54,764 nt of DNA, from contig WTGY01000090.1 in the NCBI GenBank assembly GCA_011523365.1, positions 1 through 54,764 on the forward strand, written 5' to 3'. The stretch is from Caldilineaceae bacterium (GTDB lineage Bacteria; Chloroflexota; Anaerolineae; Caldilineales; Caldilineaceae). The translations under genes and the position numbers were made by a program. The notes under the pieces are model-generated. The model was not told where the DNA came from, did no database searches, and saw nothing but the letters and a program-made list of their open reading frames with translations. Below are positions 1-11,842 of this stretch, in pieces. Every line of letters begins with the position of its first letter. Position 1 is the stretch's first letter.

Positions 1-257
1 TCCTCACCCCCAATTTCCCGCTCAATCTCTCGCAAACTCTCGTAAACTCTCATGAACTCTTGTCCATCACACGCTTCCACCCCCAGCAACAGCAAGCCCC
101 CGCCAATCTGAAAATCCAATAAATCCAGCAAATCCTGATTCAGACAATCTCCCGTCTCCATTTGACAGAGCAGCTCTGAACCTGCTCGCCCAGCAATCAC
201 AGTTAATCCCTCAAATCCCCCCAAATCACCGTTCAGACATTTGCATTTCCTCAACAC
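1..257 (-). CDS. Partial open reading frame running off the left edge, unknown protein
   Basis: Reading the minus strand from a GTG at 257, the frame stays open for 85 codons to the edge of the window; an in-frame TAG lies just upstream (about 261-263), so the start is GTG 257 or TTG 254. The translation is hydrophobic and acidic, with a Leu-rich stretch (QDLLDLLDFQIGGGLLLLG) and then VYESLREIEREI, the latter encoded by a 10-bp-phased repeat. I do not recognise a family. It could be the N-terminal part of a real gene, divergent from the ABC exporter, or an accidental frame across a repeat-bearing spacer. Only the sequence beyond the window can decide. Confidence 0.3.
   Translation of the reverse strand, partial: MLRKCKCLNGDLGGFEGLTVIAGRAGSELLCQMETGDCLNQDLLDLLDFQIGGGLLLLGVEACDGQEFMRVYESLREIEREIGGE
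27..66. repeat. 10-bp-phased tandem decamers, array 1
   Basis: Consecutive decamers CTCTCGCAAA (27-36), CTCTCGTAAA (37-46), CTCTCATGAA (47-56) and a decayed CTCTTGTCCA (57-66) follow each other without spacers. They match the second half of the array at 6349-6408, which has CTCTCGAACG units. The array lies about 280 bp before the ABC exporter gene and inside the left-edge partial ORF. Ten-base phasing places every unit on the same face of the helix, which fits a cooperative binding site for a direct-repeat-binding regulator; that role is inference. Confidence 0.6.
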
Positions 258-270
258 TTCAAGCTATACT
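241..270 (+). promoter_or_regulatory. Candidate sigma-70-type promoter of the ABC exporter genes
   Basis: TTGCAT at 241-246 and TATACT at 265-270 are separated by 18 bp. They lie about 75 bp before the exporter start at 346, giving a predicted transcript start near 277. This is a match by eye to the TTGACA/TATAAT consensus. Confidence 0.4.
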
Positions 271-345
271 TACGAAACCGCTTTAGTAGGCTGGCGCCAC
301 CTGCGTCGGCGCCAGCCGCTCTGAAATTCCTGAAAACTTTTGTCG

Positions 346-2205
346 ATGAGTGGATTAGCCAGAGTAATTCGCTACCTGCGCCCCTATGCATGGATGACCG
401 TTCTGGGCATCGTCACCACCATCCTGCCCGTGCTCATGGAACTCGTGACCCCGCGGATGGTCCAGTTCATTATCGACCAGGGCATCCGCGCCGGAGACAT
501 GACGGCCGTATGGCAGGGCAGCGGCATCATGCTGCTCGCCGCCATTCTCGGCGCCGGCACCACCATCGGCCAGGGCATCGCCCGCGCCCAGATCTCGCAG
601 GGCATCGCCTTCGACTTGCGCAACGACCTGTTCCGCCACATCCAGCGCTTCTCCTTCGCCAACCTCGACCGCATGCAGACCGGCCAGCTCATGACCCGCG
701 TCTCCAGCGACGTCGACGTTGCCCGCATGTTCCTCAGCGCCGGCATGGCGTTGCTGTTACGTACGCTCCTTATGGTCATCGGCAGTCTGGCCATGATGCT
801 CGTCATCGACTGGCGGCTCGGCCTCATCATGGTTGCGATGCTCATCATCTCGGGGTCCGTTATCTTCTGGTTCCTCCGCGTCGTGGGCCCCCTGTTTTCG
901 ATCGTGCAGCAGAAGCTGGGCAAGCTGAATACCCTTGTCCAGGAGAACCTCGCCGGCGTGCACGTTGTCAAGGCCTTTGTCCGCGAGCAATACGAGATCG
1001 AAAACTTTGACCGCGACAACGTCGACTATATGGAACAGAACATCAAGGTGGGCAGGTACCTCGCCCTGGTGATGCCGGTGCTCCTTGTCCTCACTAATCT
1101 GGGCGCGACGATCGCCATTTGGCGGGGTGGCATCGACGTCATCGGCGGGCGTCTTACCATCGGCGAGCTTGTCGCCTTCAGCAACTACATGTTGATCGGT
1201 ATGTCGCCCCTGCTGCTTCTGAGCAACATCCTCTCCATGATCTCCCGCGCCGAAGCCTCGTCAAAACGCGTCGTCGAAGTCCTGGATACGGAGCCCGCAG
1301 TCCAGCCACCTCCAACGCCGGCCGTCATCACCGAACCTGCCGGCGACATCTCCTTCGAAAACGTCTCTTTTCACTATTCCGGTTCTCGCATCAGAAGAGG
1401 CCTGGAATCCGATGGCTCCGGCAATGGCCAGGCTCCTGCCCAGGGCGGCATGCACGATGCCGCGCCTGCGAATGGGCAGGTGCTGACTCGCACAAGAAAC
1501 GGCAACGTTCGTCCCATCGGCGAAGAAGTGCTGGATGGAATCTCGCTGCATGCCTCTACAGGCCAAAAAGTTGCCTTGATGGGTGCAACCGGTTCCGGCA
1601 AGAGCACCCTGGTCAACCTTATCCCTCGCTTCTACGACACCGAAGGCGGGGTCGTTAAGATCGATGGGGTGGACGTGCGCGATTGGGAGCCGATCCAGCT
1701 GCGCAAGGAAATCGGTGTGGTCCTGCAACAGACGACCCTCTTCGCGGGAACAGTGCGCGAAAACATCGCCTATGGCCGCCCCGACGCCTCCATGGAAGAC
1801 GTCGTCAGCGCGGCGAAAGCCGCCCAGGCCCACGACTTTGTCATGCAGATGCCGGATCAGTACGAAAGCATGGTCGAGGCACGCGGCGCCAACCTCTCTG
1901 GCGGACAGAAGCAACGCATAGCCATCGCCCGCGCCCTGCTGACAAGACCATCCGTCCTCATACTCGACGACTCGACCAGCTCGGTTGACCTCGACACCGA
2001 GTTGAGGCTGCAAGAGGCGCTGGCGGAAAAAATGGAAGGCACGACAACCTTCATCGTCGCACAGCGAATTAGCAGCGTCGTCGACGCTGACCTCATCCTC
2101 GTCCTCGACGACGGCAAGATCGCTGCCCAGGGCACGCACGAAGAGCTTCTGGCCGGCAGCGAAATCTACCAGGAGATCTACTACTCCCAGTTTGAAGAGG
2201 CCTGA
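346..2205 (+). CDS. ABC exporter half-transporter with degenerate ATP site (subunit 1)
   Basis: Type IV ABC exporter half-transporter: six membrane segments in residues about 10-290, then a nucleotide-binding domain. Seen in the NBD: Walker A GATGSGKST with K419, signature LSGGQ at 517-521, Walker B ending LDD with Asp542 where the catalytic Glu is expected, and AQR with Gln573 where the switch His is expected. The same two changes mark the degenerate half of heterodimeric exporters such as TAP1. The next gene supplies the complementary changes, so the two very likely form a heterodimer that exports a lipid, peptide or drug; the substrate cannot be read. A Gly/Ala-rich insertion of about 49 residues (345-393) follows the A-loop Tyr344. 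ATG 346 is chosen; a TTG six bases upstream is in frame. No clear SD is visible. Confidence 0.93.
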   Translation: MSGLARVIRYLRPYAWMTVLGIVTTILPVLMELVTPRMVQFIIDQGIRAGDMTAVWQGSGIMLLAAILGAGTTIGQGIARAQISQGIAFDLRNDLFRHIQRFSFANLDRMQTGQLMTRVSSDVDVARMFLSAGMALLLRTLLMVIGSLAMMLVIDWRLGLIMVAMLIISGSVIFWFLRVVGPLFSIVQQKLGKLNTLVQENLAGVHVVKAFVREQYEIENFDRDNVDYMEQNIKVGRYLALVMPVLLVLTNLGATIAIWRGGIDVIGGRLTIGELVAFSNYMLIGMSPLLLLSNILSMISRAEASSKRVVEVLDTEPAVQPPPTPAVITEPAGDISFENVSFHYSGSRIRRGLESDGSGNGQAPAQGGMHDAAPANGQVLTRTRNGNVRPIGEEVLDGISLHASTGQKVALMGATGSGKSTLVNLIPRFYDTEGGVVKIDGVDVRDWEPIQLRKEIGVVLQQTTLFAGTVRENIAYGRPDASMEDVVSAAKAAQAHDFVMQMPDQYESMVEARGANLSGGQKQRIAIARALLTRPSVLILDDSTSSVDLDTELRLQEALAEKMEGTTTFIVAQRISSVVDADLILVLDDGKIAAQGTHEELLAGSEIYQEIYYSQFEEA

Positions 2206-2257
2206 GACTGGCAATACCTGACCGCCTCGCCAATAGAACTGCGCCAATCTGATTACC

Positions 2258-4201
2258 ATGACTGCTTCCCGACCTCCCCAACGACAGCCAATGCGCCTCG
2301 GCTTTGGCGGCGGTGGCATGCTCACCGGAGAAGCCGCCGGCAACACGCGCCACACGCTCATGCGCATGGCCGCCTACCTGCGGCCCTACCGCCTGCAACT
2401 TCTGATTGTTGCCTTCTTTGTCACCATCAGCACGGTCCTCAGGCTTATCGGTCCGATGCTGCTTGGCCGCGCAATCGATCTTTATATCGTAACCGGTGAC
2501 ATTGTCGGACTCCGTACCCTGGTGATGCAGATCGTCGCTGTCTATGTCGGCGCCGCCGGCACCTCCGCCGTCCAGGGCCTCATCATGGTCGTCCTCGGCC
2601 AGCGATTCGTGTCCGATATTCGCGCCGGCCTCTTCGCCCATCTGCAGGAAATGTCGATGGCATTCCACGACCGCAACCAGGTCGGCGATCTGATGAGTCG
2701 TATCACCAATGACTCAGAGGCGATTAACCGCACGCTTTCCAACGGCCTCATTGAATTCACCTCCAACATACTGCTCCTGGGCGGCACCTTCGTCGCCATG
2801 TTCCTTCTCAACTGGCAGCTTGCCCTGGCCATGACCGTCATCATGCCCCTTATGCTGATTATCACCGGCGAGGTAACCCGCCGCAGCCGCGCTGCCTTCC
2901 GCACCGTCCAGCACAACCTCGGTGCTCTGAACGCAGTCATGGAGGAGAACATCACCGGTGCTCGCGTCGTCCAGGCCTTCGCTCGCGAAAAAGAGGTTTA
3001 CGCAACCTTCCACGACGTCAACTCCAGGTACCGCAAAGCCGGTATGACCGCAGACATCATCACCGCGGCTTTGGGCCCCATGTTCACAACCATGATGACA
3101 ATCACCGTCGCCGTCGCCTCCCTCCTTGGCGGCTGGCTGGCCATCTCTGGCACCCTCGAAGTCGGCGTTTTGGCGGCCTTCATTATCTACATAATGAACT
3201 TCTTCCGGCCCATGCGCGGCATCGCCATGCTCTATAATCAGCTCCAGTCCGCACTTGCCGGCGCAGAGCGCATCTTCCAGACCCTGGACGTGAAGCCCAC
3301 AGTGACCGATCGGCCGGGCGCGCCGCCACTCGAAGAGTTAGAGGGCGAAGTGGAATTCGAAAATGTGAGCTTCAGTTATGAGGCGGAGCCGCCTGCAGTC
3401 CCCGCCTCCAACGGACGCGGAAACGGCCGCCTCCCGGGCGCGGCCGCGTCCCCGGATCTGAAGGATGAGCAGGAACCGGAACGAGTCCTGGAAAACATCA
3501 GTCTCCACGCCAGACCCGGTGCCACCATCGCTCTGGTTGGCCCCACCGGCGCCGGCAAGACGACGATTATCAGTCTGTTGAGCCGCTTCTACGACGTTGA
3601 CGAGGGCAGCATTCGCGTCGACGGTCACGATATTCGTGACATTCAGCAGGCTTCCCTGCGCAAACAGCTCGGCATCGTCCTCCAGGACACCTTCCTCTTC
3701 TCCGGAACCGTGCGCGAGAACATCCGCTACGGCCGTCTCGACGCAACCGACGAAGAGGTCGTCGCCGCGGCGGAACTGGCCAACGCCGACAGTTTTATTC
3801 GACTGCTTCCTGGGGGTTACAACTCACAGGTCTCAGAGCAGGGGAACAACTTCAGTGAGGGACAGCGCCAGCTCATCGCCATCGCCCGCGCCATCCTCGC
3901 CGATCCGCGTATTCTCATCCTCGACGAAGCGACCAGCAGCGTGGACACGCGTACCGAAGTCCAGCTCCAGCAGGCGCTGCTCCGGCTGTTGGAAGGCCGC
4001 ACAGCCTTCGTCATCGCCCACCGCCTCAGCACAATCCGCAATGCCGATGAAGTCCTGGTCGTAAACGATCACCGCATTATCGAGCGCGGCTCCCACGAGC
4101 AACTCCTGGCCATAAAGGGCTTCTACCACGACCTCTATACGAGCCAGTACATGCGCGTCAAAGGTGCGCAGCCGGTTCCCGAAGGTCAGGAAGTGGGCTG
4201 A
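2258..4201 (+). CDS. ABC exporter half-transporter with consensus catalytic residues (subunit 2)
   Basis: Second half of the exporter, 52 bp downstream of subunit 1 on the same strand. A Gly-rich N-terminal tail of about 35 residues precedes six membrane segments (about 45-330) and the NBD. Walker A GPTGAGKTT has K434, Walker B ends LDEATSS with the catalytic Glu557, and AHRLST carries the switch His588. The signature motif, however, is FSEGQ (532-536) instead of LSGGQ. In the heterodimer this altered signature faces the Asp-containing Walker B of subunit 1, giving one dead and one active ATP site, as known for TM287/288 and BmrCD. About 34 extra residues (375-408, rich in Pro, Gly and Arg) follow the A-loop Tyr374. 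The gene ends 8 bp before the stop of a convergent gene. Confidence 0.94.
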   Translation: MTASRPPQRQPMRLGFGGGGMLTGEAAGNTRHTLMRMAAYLRPYRLQLLIVAFFVTISTVLRLIGPMLLGRAIDLYIVTGDIVGLRTLVMQIVAVYVGAAGTSAVQGLIMVVLGQRFVSDIRAGLFAHLQEMSMAFHDRNQVGDLMSRITNDSEAINRTLSNGLIEFTSNILLLGGTFVAMFLLNWQLALAMTVIMPLMLIITGEVTRRSRAAFRTVQHNLGALNAVMEENITGARVVQAFAREKEVYATFHDVNSRYRKAGMTADIITAALGPMFTTMMTITVAVASLLGGWLAISGTLEVGVLAAFIIYIMNFFRPMRGIAMLYNQLQSALAGAERIFQTLDVKPTVTDRPGAPPLEELEGEVEFENVSFSYEAEPPAVPASNGRGNGRLPGAAASPDLKDEQEPERVLENISLHARPGATIALVGPTGAGKTTIISLLSRFYDVDEGSIRVDGHDIRDIQQASLRKQLGIVLQDTFLFSGTVRENIRYGRLDATDEEVVAAAELANADSFIRLLPGGYNSQVSEQGNNFSEGQRQLIAIARAILADPRILILDEATSSVDTRTEVQLQQALLRLLEGRTAFVIAHRLSTIRNADEVLVVNDHRIIERGSHEQLLAIKGFYHDLYTSQYMRVKGAQPVPEGQEVG

Positions 4202-4209
4202 GCCGGATC

Positions 4210-5427
4210 TCAGGCTATGCGTTCCCCGCTTTCATCGTCAAAGAAGTAGAGTCCCGAATCCTCAAACTGTGTCACAATTTGCTCGCCGAGGGCAATTCGT
4301 TCCCGCACATCTGCCTGGCCCAGAAGGCGATGCGCCCCAGACCGGAAGCTGATGAACTGCACCTGCCTGCCATAGTCCGGTTCCACAGACTCCACCGTTC
4401 CCTGCCAGAAGTTGGCTGGTAACCGCGCCCCGCCTTCTACATTTGACGTGGGTCCCTCTTCCTTTACCTTGACCTTCGCCGACTCGGCCGGGATCCCGAT
4501 CGTCACCTTCTGTCCGGACCTGAGCGCCTGCAGCTGCGAACTCTGCGGAACGAGCCTCATTCCCTGGCCTGCGACGATCCCGCCCTCTTCCACTGCCGCG
4601 CCGTGTAGCAAACTCATCGGCGGGATGCCCAGAAAACCCGCGACAAACGTGTTGGCCGGCTGCCTCCTCACCTCTTCAAACGGGCCGACCTGTTCGATCC
4701 GCCCTGCCCGCATCACCGCCACAAGATCGCCAAGTGCCATAGCCTCCGTCTGATCGTGTGTAACGTATAGGGCGGTGATGGAGAACCTGCGCAGGAGCCG
4801 CTTGATTTCGACCCGTGTCTGCGAACGCAGCTTCGCATCCAGGTTGGACAGCGGCTCGTCGAAGAGAAAGACACGCGGCCTGCGCACGATTGCCCTTGCA
4901 ATCGCGACCCGTTGCTGCTGCCCTCCAGACAATGTGCCCGGTTTTCGTTGCAGCAGCGAGTTGAAGCCAATCCCCATGATCTCCGAAGTGACCCGTATCC
5001 GCTCCTCCGTCTCCTCGTCCGGCGCTTTGCGCATCCGGAAGAAGAAGGAAAGGTTGCCGTGGCCCTCAAAGTGTGGATAGAGCGCATAGTTCTGAAAGAC
5101 CATGCCGATATAGCGGTCTCTCGGCGGCACGTCCATCATATTCTGGTCGTCGTAGTACAGCTCCCCGCTGTAATCCGTCTCCAGTCCCGAAACTACCCGC
5201 AGAAGCGTACTCTTGCCGCAACCCGACGGCCCCAGCACCGCCATCGTCCGCCCGTCTGGTACCGTCAGGTCAACCTGGTCTAACGCTTGCACGCGGTCAG
5301 CTGCCTCGTCTTCCCCCTCCCGTACTTCCGGTCCGGAACTGCGCATCCAGGGAATGGCCGTCCCGCGGGAAGAACCGAACTGACCGCCGAACTCCTTGGA
5401 AACTTTGCTCAATCGAATGGTAGCCAA
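4210..5427 (-). CDS. Orphan sugar-importer-type ABC ATPase (MalK/UgpC/MsmK-like)
   Basis: Cytoplasmic ATPase of the MalK/CUT1 class: Walker A GPSGCGKST, Q-loop FQNYALYPH, signature LSGGQQQR, Walker B FLFDEPLSNLD, switch YVTHDQTEAM, then a C-terminal OB/TOBE-like regulatory region of about 130 residues. The frame is open from an ATG at 5520, but I prefer TTG 5427 (protein begins with ATIRLSKVSKEF) because AGGAAA lies 7 bases before it and family members start at this beta strand. About 32 extra acidic residues lie after the A-loop Phe, where relatives have a short turn. No permease or binding protein is nearby, so it may energise importers encoded elsewhere, as MsmK does; that is inference. 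Confidence 0.88.
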   Translation of the reverse strand: MATIRLSKVSKEFGGQFGSSRGTAIPWMRSSGPEVREGEDEAADRVQALDQVDLTVPDGRTMAVLGPSGCGKSTLLRVVSGLETDYSGELYYDDQNMMDVPPRDRYIGMVFQNYALYPHFEGHGNLSFFFRMRKAPDEETEERIRVTSEIMGIGFNSLLQRKPGTLSGGQQQRVAIARAIVRRPRVFLFDEPLSNLDAKLRSQTRVEIKRLLRRFSITALYVTHDQTEAMALGDLVAVMRAGRIEQVGPFEEVRRQPANTFVAGFLGIPPMSLLHGAAVEEGGIVAGQGMRLVPQSSQLQALRSGQKVTIGIPAESAKVKVKEEGPTSNVEGGARLPANFWQGTVESVEPDYGRQVQFISFRSGAHRLLGQADVRERIALGEQIVTQFEDSGLYFFDDESGERIA

Positions 5428-6321
5428 GACTTTTCCTGCTTCTGTTGCTCGGGCGTCGAGACTGCGAGGGGCCGCCTGGGCTGTTTGCACGACCGGCCGT
5501 AAACCGCTCGGGGCCCCCATACTTCGGCCATTCTACAAGCGAAAGGAGGAATGAGCGAACGCGGTTTCAATCGTTAATCTTTGCGATCGCCGCCAGAAAG
5601 TTGGGGGCAGTACACACTTCGCCTCGAAGATGCGTCCCGCCGATAAAACCTCAAAAGGCTTGGCAAACGCCGGCAGCGCTGTGCTCTGATCAAGAGACCG
5701 TTTGCTGATTTGGTTACCGGGAGGCAACAGGACGCTTCGTCGGCAATGCTCTTAGGCACACACCTCCTGTGTTCGCTATGCCCCAAATCGATATTCGCAA
5801 TACGCAACAGGCAACCGTCAGCTTCTCATGCTGAACGCACGTCAGTTCCGGCAGTCTGAATGTCGTCTGGGTCTTGATAACTCTTCCACGGTACGAAATG
5901 CTGGGAGTGACCGCATCTGAAATGGAACGAATTGTGGTCGGGTGCCGACAGATGAAGATTCTGATCTGAATGTGAGATCATCGCCTGATATTGAAGGAAA
6001 CTCATGACAAAACGGTATGCGCCCCCTGGCCATACAATGAACGTAGTTGAAAGAAATCGAAATCGCCGGCAAAAGCACACCGAATCCATGATATACTGTC
6101 TCTGACGAAACGGCCCCCGAATCAATGGACCGCCCTCAGAAGCCGCAACAGGGCAAATTGTAGATGTTTACAGACCCAGTCAAGCAGCAACGAAGAAGAA
6201 ATGTCCCTCGACTTGGATCGGCTTGACGGGACTTTTCCCTAGGCAATTTGCATCTGAATGAGGCAGAACCTCGTGAGGATACTTGAGTCGCGTCGAATTG
6301 CCGTCCGAAACATTAGCCAAT

Positions 6322-6346
6322 TGAGTTCCGGGAAAAAAGGAACTCA
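6322..6346. repeat. Perfect 8-bp inverted repeat abutting the decamer array
   Basis: TGAGTTCC (6322-6329) and GGAACTCA (6339-6346) are exact reverse complements around a 9-base purine loop (GGGAAAAAA). No T-run follows on the plus strand, so a terminator reading is weak. It directly adjoins the decamer array that begins at 6349 and may be part of the same control region. Confidence 0.5.
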
Positions 6347-6348
6347 CC

Positions 6349-6408
6349 CTCCCTAACCCTCCCTAACCCTCCCAAAACCTCTCGAACGCTCTCGAACGCT
6401 CTCAAACA
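6349..6408. repeat. 10-bp-phased tandem decamers, array 2
   Basis: Six contiguous decamers with no spacers: CTCCCTAACC twice (6349-6368), CTCCCAAAAC, CTCTCGAACG twice (6379-6398) and CTCTCAAACA. The shared pattern is CTC, pyrimidine, C, any base, AA. The CTCTCG units match array 1 at 27-56. The array ends about 355 bp before the polX-like start. It is far too short-period for a CRISPR and the units are not a protein-coding repeat. Confidence 0.7.
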
Positions 6409-6764
6409 CCACGACGATTGCAACCAAATTGGGTCAAGTTATCGAAGTCCCAAAGGATTACCCCAAGAGTCAAAGATATGCATGGAAAACGGTACGAATG
6501 ATGGCACGTTGGCGGATTCCCAAAATGACACTGACGACTTTGGGCCCGTCAGATGCGGCCTCTGTTCGCACATCAGCAACCTCAAGACGACTTCCGCCCG
6601 TTCGCGCTCGGTTTTCAGCAGGATGTATACGGAAAGGGAATTCAGAATCCAGTGCGTTTTTCCCGAATTATATACTCCATTTGCGTTGATCCAGATGATC
6701 AGTGTAACCTGAAAGTTGCGACGAAAATCTGATTTCTGTTGACTTTTTTTAGGAGGCTGAAGTA

Positions 6765-8581
6765 GTGGTCGAAGCAACGCAACGACCCCGTATGAGCAAC
6801 AAGCAAGTTGCCGGCTTATTTAGGGCGACCGGCGACCTCTTGCAGATTCTGGGTGAGAGCCGGTTTGTCGTTATGGCGTATACGAATGCGGCCCGGACCA
6901 TCGACGGCCTCGAACAGGACATCAATGAGGTCGCCTCCGCCGGCGCCCTGCGCGATCTGCCCAGGGTCGGAGAGGCGATCGCCGAGAAAATCCAGACACT
7001 CCTGGACACCGGATCCCTGCCATACTATGAAGACCTCGCCGCGCAGGTACCCGAAGGCGTTGTCGCCATGCTTCAGGTGCCGGACGTGGGCCCCAAGACT
7101 GTCCAGCGCCTCTGGCGGGAACTCGATATAACCAGTGTTGAGGCCCTGAAAAAGTCCGCCGAACAAGGCAGGCTGCGCGGGCTCAAAGGCTTCGGAGCCA
7201 AAACCGAAGAGCGGATCCTCAAAAGCATTGAACTGCTCAGCCGCCGGTCCGATGATCGGACCCCAATAGGCAGTTCTCGGCCCCTGGCAGAGGGTCTTGT
7301 CAGTGCGTTGAAATCAGGGCGGGCAGAGGGAGTTGTAGAGCGCATCTCTGTCGTCGGAAGTTTGCGTCGCTGGCGGGAGACAACAGGCGAAATCAGCCTG
7401 CTCGCCGTCAGTAGCTACGCGGAGCAGGCGCTGGAATCGTTTCAAAACCTGCCTCAGGTGGCAGAGGTCGTCGAAAGGACCGCCAGCGCCGTGACCGTGG
7501 CCCTTGTTGACGGGCCGCGTGCTACGCTGCGGCTTGTAGAAGGTGAACTTTGGGGCGCCGCCCTCTGTCATGCAACCGGCAGCCATGGCCACCTGGCTGC
7601 GCTTGAAAACCATGCCCAAGACCTTGGCTGGCGTTTGGGCGAGAGCGGACTCGTCGCACTGACAGGGAACGGGGCCCGCGGTGAGAATGGACGAGCTACT
7701 GAGAACTGCTCTTTGGATCGCGAGGAGTCGTTATACGAGTTCATCGGCCTGCAGTGGGTGCCGCCGGAACTGAGAGAAGGCGATGGCGAGGTAGAGGCGG
7801 CAAAAGACCGCAAGCTTCCGAGCCTGATTTCTCTGGGCGAGATATGCGGCGAGGTTCACGGCCACACGACCTGGAGCGATGGCAAGTCCTCCGTCGCCGA
7901 GATGGCCGAAGCCGCCCGCAACCGCGGCTATCGATACTGGGCGGTTACTGATCATAGTGTCGGCCTGGGAGTGACCCGCGGCGTTGACGCGGAAGCACTC
8001 CTTGAGCAGCGCCGCGAGATCGATGCAGTCAACCAAAACTACGCCGCGCAGGGCATCGACTTCCGGCTGATACAGGGCACCGAGGTCGAGGTCTTGGGAG
8101 ACGGCGAACTGGGTCTGCCTGACGAAATCCTTGCCTCGCTGGACGTGGTCGTGGCCAGCATCCACAGCGGTCTGCGTCAGGATCGCCAGCGCATCACCGA
8201 ACGCTGCCTGAGGGCAGTCCACAACCCTTACGTCGACATTCTGGGGCACCCGACCGGCAGACTCTTGGGTCGACGTACGCCTTCAGACCTGGATCTGGAT
8301 CAGGTATTGTTGGCCTGTGCTGAAACGGGTACGGCCGTCGAAATCAACGCCAATCCCGAACGCCTGGATCTTTCCGCCGATCATGCTCGCCTCGCCGTTG
8401 GTCTGAATTGTACCCTGGTGATCAACAGCGACGCGCACAGCATCGACCAGCTCGATCTGATACGATATGGCGTTCATACCGCCCGCCGCGCCTGGTTGCG
8501 CGCCGAAAATATCCTCAATGCCAGGCCTCTGGATGAGCTACTGGCATTGCTGAAGCGAAATAGAACCGGGAGGGGCCCAAA

Positions 8582-8585
<4 letters not shown>
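6765..8585 (+). CDS. PolX-like protein with inactive polymerase site and intact PHP domain
   Basis: Architecture of bacterial family X DNA polymerase: helix-hairpin-helix N-terminal region (1-160), nucleotidyltransferase-like region (about 180-300) and C-terminal PHP phosphoesterase (about 358-595). In active PolX the catalytic Asp pair sits in a G-D-x-D motif. Here the equivalent segment GSLRRWRETTGEISLL (198-213) has Glu209 and Ser211, and the third Asp region reads RATLRLV without Asp, so polymerisation is unlikely. The PHP metal ligands remain: EVHGHTTWSDG (363-373), VTDHS, GTEVEV, ASIHSG, LGHPTGR and NSDAHS. A nuclease or phosphoesterase role in DNA repair is expected. GTG start, with AGGAGG eight bases upstream (6751-6756). 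Its stop overlaps the next start. Confidence 0.9.
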
Positions 8586-11691
<3,106 letters not shown>

Positions 11692-11842
11692 CGTTAGCTA
11701 CTTCGGAAGCCTGGACGAGTCGACGCGCGCTAAGTATCAGAATAGGCCAATTTAGCCTCATTCGATAGAATTCTAAGGGCTGGCAATCGAATCTTGGAGT
11801 TTCATACAACACACGTCTCTGACTATCGGCGAAAGTCTATCC

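Larger units (their letters stand above)
5428..6764. other. Long intergenic region with repeat array and hairpin
   Basis: About 1.3 kb between a leftward ATPase gene and the rightward polX-like gene. Frames of up to about 110 codons exist (for example 5826-6125 minus and 6429-6689 plus), but they lack SD sites and recognisable domains and overlap each other on both strands. The region is less GC-rich than its neighbours. It holds an inverted repeat at 6322-6346 and the 10-bp-phased array at 6349-6408. A decayed gene or mobile element cannot be excluded. Confidence 0.6.

Noticed and set aside
1261..2367. 368-codon minus-strand frame
   Set aside because: Lies fully over the ABC exporter genes with reverse-strand composition and no domain; a shadow of high GC coding DNA.
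5551..5577. Eight-codon frame after AGGAGG, possible leader peptide
   Set aside because: The SD is only one base from the ATG, too close to work, and no downstream gene is near.
5826..6125. 99-codon minus-strand frame in the long gap
   Set aside because: No SD, no family, overlapping alternatives; possibly remnant DNA but unsupported.
6349..6408. Decamer array as a CRISPR or microsatellite
   Set aside because: Units are 10 bp with no spacers and they vary while keeping phase, unlike CRISPR repeats or fresh slippage.
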